Positions 42,369 to 51,402 of a stretch of 64,000 bases of DNA are shown here, in pieces; within the stretch, counting starts at the first letter, position 1, and each line of letters begins with the position of its first letter. The DNA is from Phascolarctobacterium sp. (GTDB taxonomy: Bacteria > Bacillota > Negativicutes > Acidaminococcales > Acidaminococcaceae). A program made the translations under genes and the position numbers. The notes under the pieces are model-generated. The model did no database searches. It saw only the letters and a list, made by a program, of their open reading frames with translations, and was not told where the DNA came from. The stretch is taken from the NCBI GenBank assembly GCA_003150755.1, contig QAMT01000004.1:481712-545711 (forward strand), in the 5' to 3' direction.

Positions 42369-42376
42369 TAAAAAAT
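42369..42376. repeat. Target-site duplication, right copy
   Basis: TAAAAAAT, identical to 40239-40246. Confidence 0.88.
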
Positions 42377-42417
42377 CCCGAAAGATTAAACCGATTTTAC
42401 GGCAATCCTTCGGGATT
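42374..42417. terminator. Bidirectional terminator of the fabK-like gene (originally also of hcp)
   Basis: AATCCCGAAAGATT (42374-42387) pairs with AATCCTTCGGGATT (42404-42417) at 13 of 14 positions; T-runs follow on both strands. Removing the element and one duplication copy places this hairpin about 15 bp after the hcp stop, so it was probably shared before insertion. Confidence 0.75.
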
Positions 42418-42436
42418 ATTTTTTGTATTTTACAAA

Positions 42437-43381
42437 TTACAGTTCGATATTTTTAGCGTTAGCAAGGGTTTCTCTTGCTTCGGCAACCAGTTTTTCCATA
42501 ACTTCCTTGCAGGGCAGGATTTCGTTCAGCACGTTAAGGCTCTGGCCTACAAGCACTGCGCCGTGTTCTATGTCGCCTTCTACTGCGCCCATGCGGTTGG
42601 TGCCGGTAGCAAAATCGTTAAGCTCCTGCTGCGGTGCGCCAGCACATTCTTTAGCAAGGTATTCTTTGGTAAATTCGTTTTTCAGGCAGCGTACTGCATT
42701 GCCGCGGCTGAAGCCGGTAACTGCCGAATCAGTATCGGTTGCATCAATGATAGCCTGTTTTGCGCGCGGATGGGTCGGGCATTCGGTAGTAAGGATAAAG
42801 CGGGAACCCATCTGTACACCGTCAGCACCCATCAGCAGGGCTGCTGCAATGCCGCGTCCGTCAGAAATACCGCCTGCAACCAGCACCGGCACATTTTTAA
42901 TCAGCGGCAGAACATTGGTCATTAATGCCATGGTAGTCTGCTGGCCGATATGGCCGCCGCCTTCCATGCCTTCGATAACCATTGCGTCTACGCCTGCAGC
43001 TTCAACACGTTTGGCAAGTTTAACATTCGGCACAACAGGGATAACCTTAATGCCTGCGCTGTGCAGTTTTTCAATATGCGGAACCGGATTTCCTGCGCCA
43101 AGGGTTACAAAAGCAACCTTTTCATCGCAGACAACTTCAATAATTTCATTAACATTCGGCGCCATCAGCATCAGGTTTACACCGAAAGGTTTATCGGTCA
43201 GGGTCTTGCATTTCTGGATTTCTGCTTTAGTCCACTCAGTAGTGCGCCCGCCGGTAGCAATAATGCCTGCGCCGCCAGCGTTGGAAACAGCCGCAGCCAG
43301 GTTAGCGTCACTGGTCCAGGCCATGCCGCCCTGAATAATAGGATATTTAATGCCTAAAAGTTCAGTAATCTTTGTTTTCAT
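42437..43381 (-). CDS. fabK: FabK-like enoyl-ACP reductase II / nitronate monooxygenase family
   Basis: FMN-dependent TIM-barrel flavoprotein, 314 residues. YPIIQGGMAWTSDANLAAAVSNAGG at the N-terminus (seen in parts), KPFGVNLMLM, EGMEGGGHIGQQTTM and PVLVAGGISDGRGIAAALLMGADGVQMGSRF match FabK, which reduces enoyl-ACP in fatty acid synthesis of many Firmicutes. The family also includes nitronate monooxygenases, which lack some of these segments. AGAGGTG precedes ATG 43381. It stands alone, without other fab genes, so the assignment rests on family resemblance. Confidence 0.82.
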   Translation of the reverse strand: MKTKITELLGIKYPIIQGGMAWTSDANLAAAVSNAGGAGIIATGGRTTEWTKAEIQKCKTLTDKPFGVNLMLMAPNVNEIIEVVCDEKVAFVTLGAGNPVPHIEKLHSAGIKVIPVVPNVKLAKRVEAAGVDAMVIEGMEGGGHIGQQTTMALMTNVLPLIKNVPVLVAGGISDGRGIAAALLMGADGVQMGSRFILTTECPTHPRAKQAIIDATDTDSAVTGFSRGNAVRCLKNEFTKEYLAKECAGAPQQELNDFATGTNRMGAVEGDIEHGAVLVGQSLNVLNEILPCKEVMEKLVAEARETLANAKNIEL

Positions 43382-43460
43382 TATATTAACACCTCTTTTA
43401 TCAATCTCGTGTATACATTATACTACATTGCGCCTGTTTTGGCTATACGGCAGCAATGCT

Positions 43461-46400
43461 TTATATTTTTTTACAGAAATAATTATACGGGCAGCTATGG
43501 CAATAATCCGTGCGGCATGTAAAATCAGCTTCATCTTTTTTAGCAAAAATCTGCTGCAAGTCAACGGCAATCTGCTCCGGTGCAAAACCGGCAGGCAGCT
43601 CAAAACATACGCAGCCGCGCAAAAAATGCAGCTGCGCAGTTTTTACCGGCAATTTAAAAAGCCGCTCCGCCGCAAGCTTATACAGCGCCAGCTGATATAA
43701 ATACCCCTTTTGCGCCTCCTGCGGCACATGGCCGGTTTTGTAATCAATTATGCTCAGCGTATTGTCTTTATTATAAACAATATTATCAATAAAACCGTGG
43801 CAGCTTGCGCTGATGCCGTAATCCGTCAGCAGCGGCAGATTGAACTCAGTTTCGTGCAGCTGTTTGACGTTTAAGCCCGGATGCAAATCACTTTGCAGAT
43901 AATCTTTCAGCATTTTTTCTGCTTCGGCAAGCCCGGCCTGCGTAATTTCAGTTTTATTTGCCGCCTGCATTAAAGCTTTTTTGACATCGCCCGTATATTT
44001 TTCCAGCGCTTCGTGGATTAAAGTGCCCAGTGTGCGTGCGTCTGTGGTGCCGCCGCCTTCAAGCACAGGTTCAACCTCCGGCATTTGCAGTATGTAATGA
44101 TAATAATAGCTGCGCGGGCAAATCTCATACTGCTGCAATGCCGATGCTGAAAAACTGCGCTGCCATGCTTTACCGTAAGCAGGCAAAGGATTTACCGCAG
44201 CCAGCATTTCATCAGTAAGTTTTATGCCTGCGTTTGCTGCACTAACCTGCTCCGGCGTTTCAACTTCGGCGGCGTCAATAACAGTTACGTTAAGGCCTGC
44301 ATAGTCAAGCAAAGCATTCTGCAAATTAGTAAACCATTTACTATTATTTTTTGTTTTGGCAACACCTGATAAAATCAGCCTATTTTTGGCGCGCGTTACC
44401 GCAACATAAAACTGGCGTTCTTTTTCAGCCGCATCCAGCCTGCTGTTATGCTCCTTAATCTGATTGAACAAACTGCTTTCATACAACTTTCTGTTAACAT
44501 CGGCTTTAATGCCAAGGCCTATATTTTTATCAAAACGTATGGCATCACTGTCTGACTTTACCTGCGAATCAAGCGAAGGCAAAATAACGGTTGGAAACTC
44601 CAGCCCTTTGGATTTATGGATTGTCATAATGGTAACTGCTTCCTGCGCACTGTCCGTTACTGCCGAAGCCTCGCGCGCTTCGTTGGCACGCAGCATACGG
44701 ATATTATCAAGATATTCGCGCAGTCCGCCCTGGCAGCGCAGGCAAAAATCACCTGCCAGGCTGAACAGCTTTTTAACATTGGCAAGCTGTTCTTCTCCGC
44801 CTGGCTGTGCCGCCAGGAGCGCATTAAGCCCAAGTACGTTTTCAATATATTCCAAAAGCTCCGTCAGCGGCAATGCTTTGGCTGCATTATAAATGCCGCT
44901 TAAAACATCGGCACATTGCGCCAGTTGTTTTTGCTGCGCATCACTTAAATAATCCGGATAGCATCCGCTTTGCAGCTGCTGCCACAGGCTCTGGCAGTTT
45001 TTATCAGCATACAGCTTAAAAAACAGCGCCGTTATCGCTTCATCATCCACAGCAAAATAAGGCGAGCGAAATACGCCTGCCAGTTCCAAATCACGGTAAC
45101 TGTCGGCGCATACCGTCAGCAGGTTAATAAGGTCGGTAATTTCCTGCCTGCCGTAAAACCCCTTACCGTCCACCACAGTACAGGGAATACCGGCGTTGTT
45201 CAAGGTATTTTCGTAGCAGGCTGCATTGCTCATAGCACGCAGTAAAATAACAATTTCGCTGTAAGGCACGCCTTCTTCTTCATGCAGCGTTTTAATTTTC
45301 TGCGCTATGGCATTGGCTTCAATCTGGCGTGCACTGGTCTGCATGTTTTGGGCATCATAATTTATAACCAGCATTTCCGGCAATAACTCGCTGTTTAAGT
45401 TTGCTTTCAGCGCTTCAAAAAATACGTCCTGCGTAGTGTCCATGCCCAGCAAATCGGGGAAAATTTCATTGCATAAATCCAGTATCTTATCCACCGTGCG
45501 GAAGTTATCATCCATAGTGATATTTTGGCCGCCCGCATCTTTAATATCGTGCCGCACGCGCGCAAACACGTTTACATCAGCACCGCGGAACCGGTAAATG
45601 GACTGCTTGGGGTCGCCTACAATAAACAGTTTGCCGCCGCTTAACACGTTTTTATCATCGCCGCACAGCAAATAAACAATTTCGCGCTGGCGTTCGTTGG
45701 TATCCTGAAACTCGTCCACCATAATATATTTAAAATTCTGCTGATATTTACGGCGGATTTCCGGCGAGGACTCTAAAAGCTGCAAAGCCATGCTTTCCAA
45801 ATCGTCAAAGCCGATAAGATTCTGTTCTGCCTGTAAAGTTTTAATATAATCTGAGCAGCTTTGCAAAACGGCCTGCCAGCAGCCTGCCAGCTCAGAAGCG
45901 CGTTTATCAACGGCAGTCTGGTATAAATCCTGTATAAGTTTTTTTGCTGCCCCAACATTAACCTTATCTTTGGACCTGGCACCCATTTTGCCTAAGTATC
46001 TTTCAAGCACTGCCATGCTTTCTTCTGTGGTAAAATCGTTAACGGCATCAACTACAAGCGTGCAGTTTTCCTGCAAATCCAATAGTTCGGCATAATGGCT
46101 GCTGGCACTTTTGCCAACCACCGTATCAATACCGGCAATCAGGTCATCAACAAGCTGCACCAGTTCATCCTGCATAGCTTTTACGGAAGTGCCACTAACG
46201 CTATAAGCTGCCGCCAAATCGCCAAAGGCAAGAATATCGTCTGCTTTGCCGTAAATTGAAGCAAGCTGTCTTCTGAAGCCATCAATACCATAAGCACGGA
46301 TAAGCGTTTCTATATTACTGTCCTGCCCGCCCAGCGATTTTTTTATAAAATTAAATAAGGCAGAATCTAAAAATTCCTGCATATCATTTTCTTCGGCAAC

Positions 46401-46787
46401 GTTAAAAGCAGGGTCAAGCCCGGTTTCCACCGGATTTTCTTTTAAAATGCCGTTGCAAAAGCCGTGAATGGTACTGATGCGCGCCTGCTCAAAAGCCTGC
46501 CGCTGTATGTGCCAGAAATCACGGTTTAAATCGTCCTCTTTTTCAAGCTCGTACAAGCGTTTGCGGATGCGCTCCTTCATTTCGGCAGCAGCCTTACGGG
46601 TAAAGGTTATGGCTAAAATTTCTTTTGGCAGCACCGCGCGCTGCGGATTTTTTAATCCCTGCGCAAGTATATTGATAAAGCGTTCTACCAGCACGCGCGT
46701 TTTACCGCTGCCGGCGCCTGCCGATACCGATACATTGCAGTTTAATGCATTGATTGCTGCGGACTGGTTTTCTGTAAAATTAAACAT
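43461..46787 (-). CDS. addA: AddA helicase-nuclease subunit with Fe-S-type cysteine pattern
   Basis: UvrD-like helicase plus RecB-type nuclease, part of the AddAB complex that resects double-strand breaks for RecA. About 1108 residues. Walker A is in SAGAGSGKTRVLVERF, Walker B region in YIMVDEFQDTNERQ, motif III/IV around VGDPKQSIYRFRGADV and motif V in TIHKSKGLEFPTVILP. The nuclease core IIDYKTGHVP lies near the C-terminus. Cys in YEICPRSYYYHY and a C-terminal CHSCPYNYFC form the C...CxxCx5C pattern of Fe-S nucleases. ATG 46787 with GGGAGG upstream is chosen over TTG 46808. It overlaps addB by 8 bp. Confidence 0.92.
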   Translation of the reverse strand: MFNFTENQSAAINALNCNVSVSAGAGSGKTRVLVERFINILAQGLKNPQRAVLPKEILAITFTRKAAAEMKERIRKRLYELEKEDDLNRDFWHIQRQAFEQARISTIHGFCNGILKENPVETGLDPAFNVAEENDMQEFLDSALFNFIKKSLGGQDSNIETLIRAYGIDGFRRQLASIYGKADDILAFGDLAAAYSVSGTSVKAMQDELVQLVDDLIAGIDTVVGKSASSHYAELLDLQENCTLVVDAVNDFTTEESMAVLERYLGKMGARSKDKVNVGAAKKLIQDLYQTAVDKRASELAGCWQAVLQSCSDYIKTLQAEQNLIGFDDLESMALQLLESSPEIRRKYQQNFKYIMVDEFQDTNERQREIVYLLCGDDKNVLSGGKLFIVGDPKQSIYRFRGADVNVFARVRHDIKDAGGQNITMDDNFRTVDKILDLCNEIFPDLLGMDTTQDVFFEALKANLNSELLPEMLVINYDAQNMQTSARQIEANAIAQKIKTLHEEEGVPYSEIVILLRAMSNAACYENTLNNAGIPCTVVDGKGFYGRQEITDLINLLTVCADSYRDLELAGVFRSPYFAVDDEAITALFFKLYADKNCQSLWQQLQSGCYPDYLSDAQQKQLAQCADVLSGIYNAAKALPLTELLEYIENVLGLNALLAAQPGGEEQLANVKKLFSLAGDFCLRCQGGLREYLDNIRMLRANEAREASAVTDSAQEAVTIMTIHKSKGLEFPTVILPSLDSQVKSDSDAIRFDKNIGLGIKADVNRKLYESSLFNQIKEHNSRLDAAEKERQFYVAVTRAKNRLILSGVAKTKNNSKWFTNLQNALLDYAGLNVTVIDAAEVETPEQVSAANAGIKLTDEMLAAVNPLPAYGKAWQRSFSASALQQYEICPRSYYYHYILQMPEVEPVLEGGGTTDARTLGTLIHEALEKYTGDVKKALMQAANKTEITQAGLAEAEKMLKDYLQSDLHPGLNVKQLHETEFNLPLLTDYGISASCHGFIDNIVYNKDNTLSIIDYKTGHVPQEAQKGYLYQLALYKLAAERLFKLPVKTAQLHFLRGCVCFELPAGFAPEQIAVDLQQIFAKKDEADFTCRTDYCHSCPYNYFCKKI

Positions 46788-49700
46788 CTTCTGCACCTCC
46801 CGCAACATTTACATTTTTACGGCGGCAGATATCCAGCGCCGGGCAAAAATCACATTTATCAAACGGCTGCGGTTTAAAATCGCCGCTGCGCATACCGCTG
46901 ACATAGCCTGCAATAAACTGTCTTGTGTTTGCTAAAACGGCATTAAAATCATCGGCTTTGGCACTGCCAAAAAACGGCGGTTTAGCATCACTATCAAAAA
47001 AAATGCCGTTTTCACGTTTTGCATTTTTAAAACTGTAATAATCCGCGCCCAAAACCCTGCCGTCACCTACTAACTGCTCTGCTGCCAGCAAATACAATGG
47101 CAGCTGCATATCAAGCCCGTCGGCAATTTTTCTTTTTTCCGGCGAATTGCCGCTTTTATAATCGGTGACAAAAATGCCGCCGCTGCCGTCATCAATGCGG
47201 TCAATACGCCCCTGCAAATTAATTTTTGTGCCGTCTGCACCATCTATGCTTACAGGCAAATCTGCTGTACCAAAAGGCAGTTCCACCGCCAGCGGCTTAT
47301 AACCGCACCAGGCAAGCGAGTAGTCATATTCTGCCTTTACAAAAGCAAGCAGGCTTTTTAACAAACTTTCTTTTTGATATGTTAATAAAACGGTATCCTT
47401 TAATTTACCGCTTTGCAGATATTCCGCACACAAAGCTTCAAAAATCTGCTGCATTTCCGCAAGCAAAACTTCCTGGTCGTAATCTGCCAGCCTTTTATTG
47501 CAGTAACGGCCTATAAATTCTGCCGCAGCGGCGTGAAGCAAATTGCCGCGGTCAATGCTGGTAACATTTTCATCCGCTTCGGCATAAACCTGCTGATTCC
47601 ACAGATAATTTACCAAAAACTTAAACGGGCAGGCAGCATAGGTTTCCAGCCGTGATGCACTGAAAGTATTGCCCAAATATTTTTTAAGCTGCGCTAAAAG
47701 GGCACTATTTTGCATCACACCGCTGTAATTGCCATATCCTTCCTCACGCAGATACTCTATTTCCGTCCGCTGCTGCCAGTTATCAAACCTTCCGGCAAGC
47801 CAGCTGTTGCTGCGGTCGGCGGCAGCCAGTTTTTCTGCCAGTTCATCAGCCGACATGGCATCATAAACACTTACCGGCGCACAGCTTTGCGCCTTCAGCG
47901 TATCACCGGCAAAAGTATTTTGCAGCATTTCCGCATAGGCGGAAGCACCGCCGCTGTCATCGCTGTACCAGCTGACTGTAAGGCTTTGCAGTGCAGCGGC
48001 AACGGCAGCGGCAAAAAAGTAACGGTCCTCGTTTAAACCGGCAATCGTCCCGGGCAGGTCAATCCCCAGCGATACCATTGTTGCCCGCTCGTTATCGTTG
48101 TAAATCCAGTTTTCTGTTTTTAACGACGGAAACTCGCCTTCGCGCACGCCCAGCAAAAAGACGTGCTTGTAATAAACGCCCTGTATGCCTGCAGCTTCGG
48201 TAATCAGCACGCCGCCCATGTCGCCCCTTTGCAGTGTAAGTTCCACGCCCTGCACGGATTCATAAAAAATATCGGCAAATTCCTGGGCTGTAATTTTTTT
48301 ATCAAGCAAGCTGCCAGCGGCATAATCATCGTGTATTTGTTTTAAAACTTTAGTAATTGCTGCTTCTGCCAGCAGATAGTTTTTTATAGCGGCGTGGTCT
48401 GCCGTACCATTTTTAAAGGCACTGCCAAGCACACCGGCAATGTTTAACTGCGCCAGTAAATCCGTTACAGCGGTGCAGTAACTTTCAACACTTGCCAACG
48501 GCGGCAAACTGCCGGCCAATTCCAGCAAGCGTAAAAATTCCTGCCCGCTTTCATCGTCAAGCATGTTGTGCGCGTCCTCAGTAAAAGCAGCCGTGCTTTG
48601 GTAAAATTTATCCGCCTTCAAGCGCAGCAGTTTTTCGGCATCAAACTTAAACAGCATTTTAACTGCCTGGCAGCCAAGCACCTGCCACAAATTGCCAGCA
48701 TCGACAGGCGGCGCGGCAGGCACAGCTTTTTTCAGCAGCAGGTACAACAGTTCCGTCAGCGGCTCATTGTTCAATTTTGCCGTCTGCGGCAACGATACCG
48801 GTATACCATACTCATCGCTTAAACGTTTAAGCCCTGCATAAAAGCTGAAATCGCGCAACAAAACAATAATATTATCCGTGCTTTCACCCTGCCACAGCAC
48901 TTCTTTTATGCTGCGCAGCACGGTGCGCACCTCCTGCTCGCGGCTGGCAGCCTCAAGCAAACGTATGCTTCTTCCGGTATAAGGCACATTCGTTTCACCG
49001 CCAAGATTCTCAGTTAAAACAGTCAGCATTTCTGCACGCGGCGGCACCGGCGGCTTAAATTTATCAATCTGCAAAAAGCCGCCTAAATCTAAATATGCTC
49101 TTTCCGTCGCTGCAAAAATCTCCGGGCGCGTTCCTTCGTACATCAGCCCCACGTTAATGCCGCAATGGTTTTTCAGCTCGCGCAAAAGTTCAACCTGCAA
49201 ACCGTCAAACTGATAAAATTCACTGAAATATAAATGCTGCCACGGCACAACCGGGTTTTCCTGCTGCAAAACAAACACGGCCAGGCGGTAAAGCCCTTCC
49301 ACATCGAACCAGTCCTCCTGCTTAAGCCTGAGCCGGTAAGCAGTGTAAACGGCGGCAATTTCACGGTCTTTCAGGCCTAACTTGCCCTGCCTGTTCCAGC
49401 TGTTTAAAGCTTCGTAAATTTCTTCCATTTTAGCGCCGCTGCGCGATAACTGCCCCATCAGGCCGGTAACAGCCTTAACAAAGCCTTTTTTTTCTACCAG
49501 CACGTTAAAATAAGGCAGCTGCTCCCTTGCGGCATAATCTTTTAACAGGGATTCAACAATCAATTCCTGCGTGCGCCGCGAAATTAATTTTAAATTAGTA
49601 TATCCGTTGGCGTTTAAGAGCCCGATGGCAATATCATCAAAATTTTTTACGTTTACCGCGCCTTCTGCGTAAGCGCGGTTTTGCAGCACGCCGCTGGGCA

Positions 49701-49797
49701 AAACCAAAAACGCTTTATCCCAGCCCTGCCGCTCAATTTCACTTATAAAAAATTGTCTGGCACTGCTCCCCAGGGGGACACAATATAATTTATTCAT
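46780..49797 (-). CDS. addB: AddB nuclease subunit
   Basis: Partner of AddA, 1005 residues: an inactivated helicase-like N-terminal part (FLVLPSGVLQNRAYAEG at the usual Walker A place has lost the GKT) and a C-terminal RecB-type nuclease with IFVTDYKSGNSP. The Fe-S cluster cysteines are ETYAACPFKFLVNYL and DKCDFCPALDIC at the extreme C-terminus, as in B. subtilis AddB. It is the upstream gene of a two-gene unit and overlaps addA, so both subunits are made together. No SOS box was seen upstream. Confidence 0.9.
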   Translation of the reverse strand: MNKLYCVPLGSSARQFFISEIERQGWDKAFLVLPSGVLQNRAYAEGAVNVKNFDDIAIGLLNANGYTNLKLISRRTQELIVESLLKDYAAREQLPYFNVLVEKKGFVKAVTGLMGQLSRSGAKMEEIYEALNSWNRQGKLGLKDREIAAVYTAYRLRLKQEDWFDVEGLYRLAVFVLQQENPVVPWQHLYFSEFYQFDGLQVELLRELKNHCGINVGLMYEGTRPEIFAATERAYLDLGGFLQIDKFKPPVPPRAEMLTVLTENLGGETNVPYTGRSIRLLEAASREQEVRTVLRSIKEVLWQGESTDNIIVLLRDFSFYAGLKRLSDEYGIPVSLPQTAKLNNEPLTELLYLLLKKAVPAAPPVDAGNLWQVLGCQAVKMLFKFDAEKLLRLKADKFYQSTAAFTEDAHNMLDDESGQEFLRLLELAGSLPPLASVESYCTAVTDLLAQLNIAGVLGSAFKNGTADHAAIKNYLLAEAAITKVLKQIHDDYAAGSLLDKKITAQEFADIFYESVQGVELTLQRGDMGGVLITEAAGIQGVYYKHVFLLGVREGEFPSLKTENWIYNDNERATMVSLGIDLPGTIAGLNEDRYFFAAAVAAALQSLTVSWYSDDSGGASAYAEMLQNTFAGDTLKAQSCAPVSVYDAMSADELAEKLAAADRSNSWLAGRFDNWQQRTEIEYLREEGYGNYSGVMQNSALLAQLKKYLGNTFSASRLETYAACPFKFLVNYLWNQQVYAEADENVTSIDRGNLLHAAAAEFIGRYCNKRLADYDQEVLLAEMQQIFEALCAEYLQSGKLKDTVLLTYQKESLLKSLLAFVKAEYDYSLAWCGYKPLAVELPFGTADLPVSIDGADGTKINLQGRIDRIDDGSGGIFVTDYKSGNSPEKRKIADGLDMQLPLYLLAAEQLVGDGRVLGADYYSFKNAKRENGIFFDSDAKPPFFGSAKADDFNAVLANTRQFIAGYVSGMRSGDFKPQPFDKCDFCPALDICRRKNVNVAGGAEDV

Positions 49798-50006
49798 CAG
49801 TTTGCTCCATCAAGTTTTTTCTTATATTTTATCATAAAAAGCATTAAAGCCAAAAATAAAAATCCATCCGCAATAGCGTACACTATTTAATTTTTATTGT
49901 TAACTTTATGTTAAATTTTTAAAATTATAATTTACATTTTGTTAAAATTGGAGTAATCTATATAAGAAATTTAAAATACCTATTAAGTTAAGGGGGAATT
50001 TTTGTT

Positions 50007-51392
50007 ATGTCAGGTTTAGGTTTAATGATAGCGTTTGTTATCGCTATCATCGTCATGATTGTTGCTATTTCCAAGTATAAGATTCATCCGTTCCTTTCCA
50101 TTATGACGGTTTCTCTTGTTCTTGGCCTCGTTGCCGGTATTCCTCTGGTGGACACCAAGGTGGACGGCAAAACCGTGCAGGGAATTGCCACCGTTATCGG
50201 TTCCGGCTTTTCCGGCACATTTACCAGTATCGGTATCGTTATTATTTTAGGCGCACTTATCGGCGGTATTCTCGAAATCACCGGCGCTGCTTTCAAACTG
50301 GCTGACCTCATCATCAAACTGGTCGGCAAAAAGAAACCGGAACTTGCTATTGAGCTGATGGGCTGGGTAGTTTCCATTCCGGTATTCTGCGATTCCGGCT
50401 TTGTTATTTTAAACCCTATCCGCAAAGCGCTGGTTAAACGCACAATGGCCCCGAGCGTAGGCATGTCCGTAGCATTAAGCGCCGGCCTGTACATTTCGCA
50501 CGTATTCATTCCTCCTACACCGGGCCCGATTGCCGCAGCCAACACTCTCGGCATCGGCGACAATCTGCTTCTGGTTATCGTCATGGGTATGGTTGTTTCT
50601 ATCTTCCCGCTGATTGCAGGCTACTGCTTCGTTAAATACATCGGCCCGAAAGTTAAAACCCCGGAAGATGTTAACGACGGCGAAGTTATCAAAAGCTACG
50701 AAGAAATCATGGCTGCCCATAAAAATATCCCGGGCGCTTTCATGTCGCTTGCGCCGATTATCATTCCTATTTTGCTGATGGCATTGGGTTCTGTTTCCAC
50801 TATGGCAAAATGGGGCGGCTTCTTCGGCCAGCTGTGCGTATTTTTAGGCACTCCTGTTATCGCACTGGCTGTCGGCGTTATTTTCGCTATTGTCCAACTT
50901 GTTGATTCTGGCAAAACCGGCGAATTTTACGAACTTACTAACGAAACATTGAAAGTTACCGGCCCGATTCTGTTTGTAACCGCAGCAGGCGGCGTACTCG
51001 GCAAGGTTATTGCCGTAAGCGGCATGGTACAATACATTACTGCTAACGCAGGTATCCTTGAAACAATCGGTATTTTCTTCCCGTTTATTTTATCTGCAAT
51101 CCTCAAAACTGCACAGGGCTCCTCTACCGTTGCACTGACCACCACAGCAGGCATTGTTGCCCCGCTGCTGGGCGTGCTTGGGCTTGATACCCCGATGCTT
51201 ACAACCCTTACCGTTATGGCCATCGGCGCAGGCGCAATGGTTGTGTCCCACGCTAACGACTCCTACTTCTGGGTTGTTACCAACTTCGGCGAAATGACTC
51301 CTGACCAGGGTTACAAAACACAAACTGTCTGCACCTTTATCCTCGGTATTTCTTCCATGGTCGGCATCTGGCTGCTGTCCCTGTTCTTCTAA
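50007..51392 (+). CDS. GntP-family permease (gluconate/glycerate-type)
   Basis: Proton-coupled organic acid permease of the GntP family, 461 residues and about twelve hydrophobic segments. Family signatures are SGFSGTFTSIGIVIILGALIGG, FVILNPIRKALVKR, SHVFIPPTPGPIAAANTLG and KTAQGSSTVALTTTAGIVAPLL. AAGGGGG is found before the ATG. Immediately downstream (10 bp) is a glycerate kinase, so D-glycerate is a more likely substrate than gluconate. The 209 bp upstream is AT-rich with no clear operator. Confidence 0.9.
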   Translation: MSGLGLMIAFVIAIIVMIVAISKYKIHPFLSIMTVSLVLGLVAGIPLVDTKVDGKTVQGIATVIGSGFSGTFTSIGIVIILGALIGGILEITGAAFKLADLIIKLVGKKKPELAIELMGWVVSIPVFCDSGFVILNPIRKALVKRTMAPSVGMSVALSAGLYISHVFIPPTPGPIAAANTLGIGDNLLLVIVMGMVVSIFPLIAGYCFVKYIGPKVKTPEDVNDGEVIKSYEEIMAAHKNIPGAFMSLAPIIIPILLMALGSVSTMAKWGGFFGQLCVFLGTPVIALAVGVIFAIVQLVDSGKTGEFYELTNETLKVTGPILFVTAAGGVLGKVIAVSGMVQYITANAGILETIGIFFPFILSAILKTAQGSSTVALTTTAGIVAPLLGVLGLDTPMLTTLTVMAIGAGAMVVSHANDSYFWVVTNFGEMTPDQGYKTQTVCTFILGISSMVGIWLLSLFF

Positions 51393-51402
51393 GAGGTAAA
51401 TT

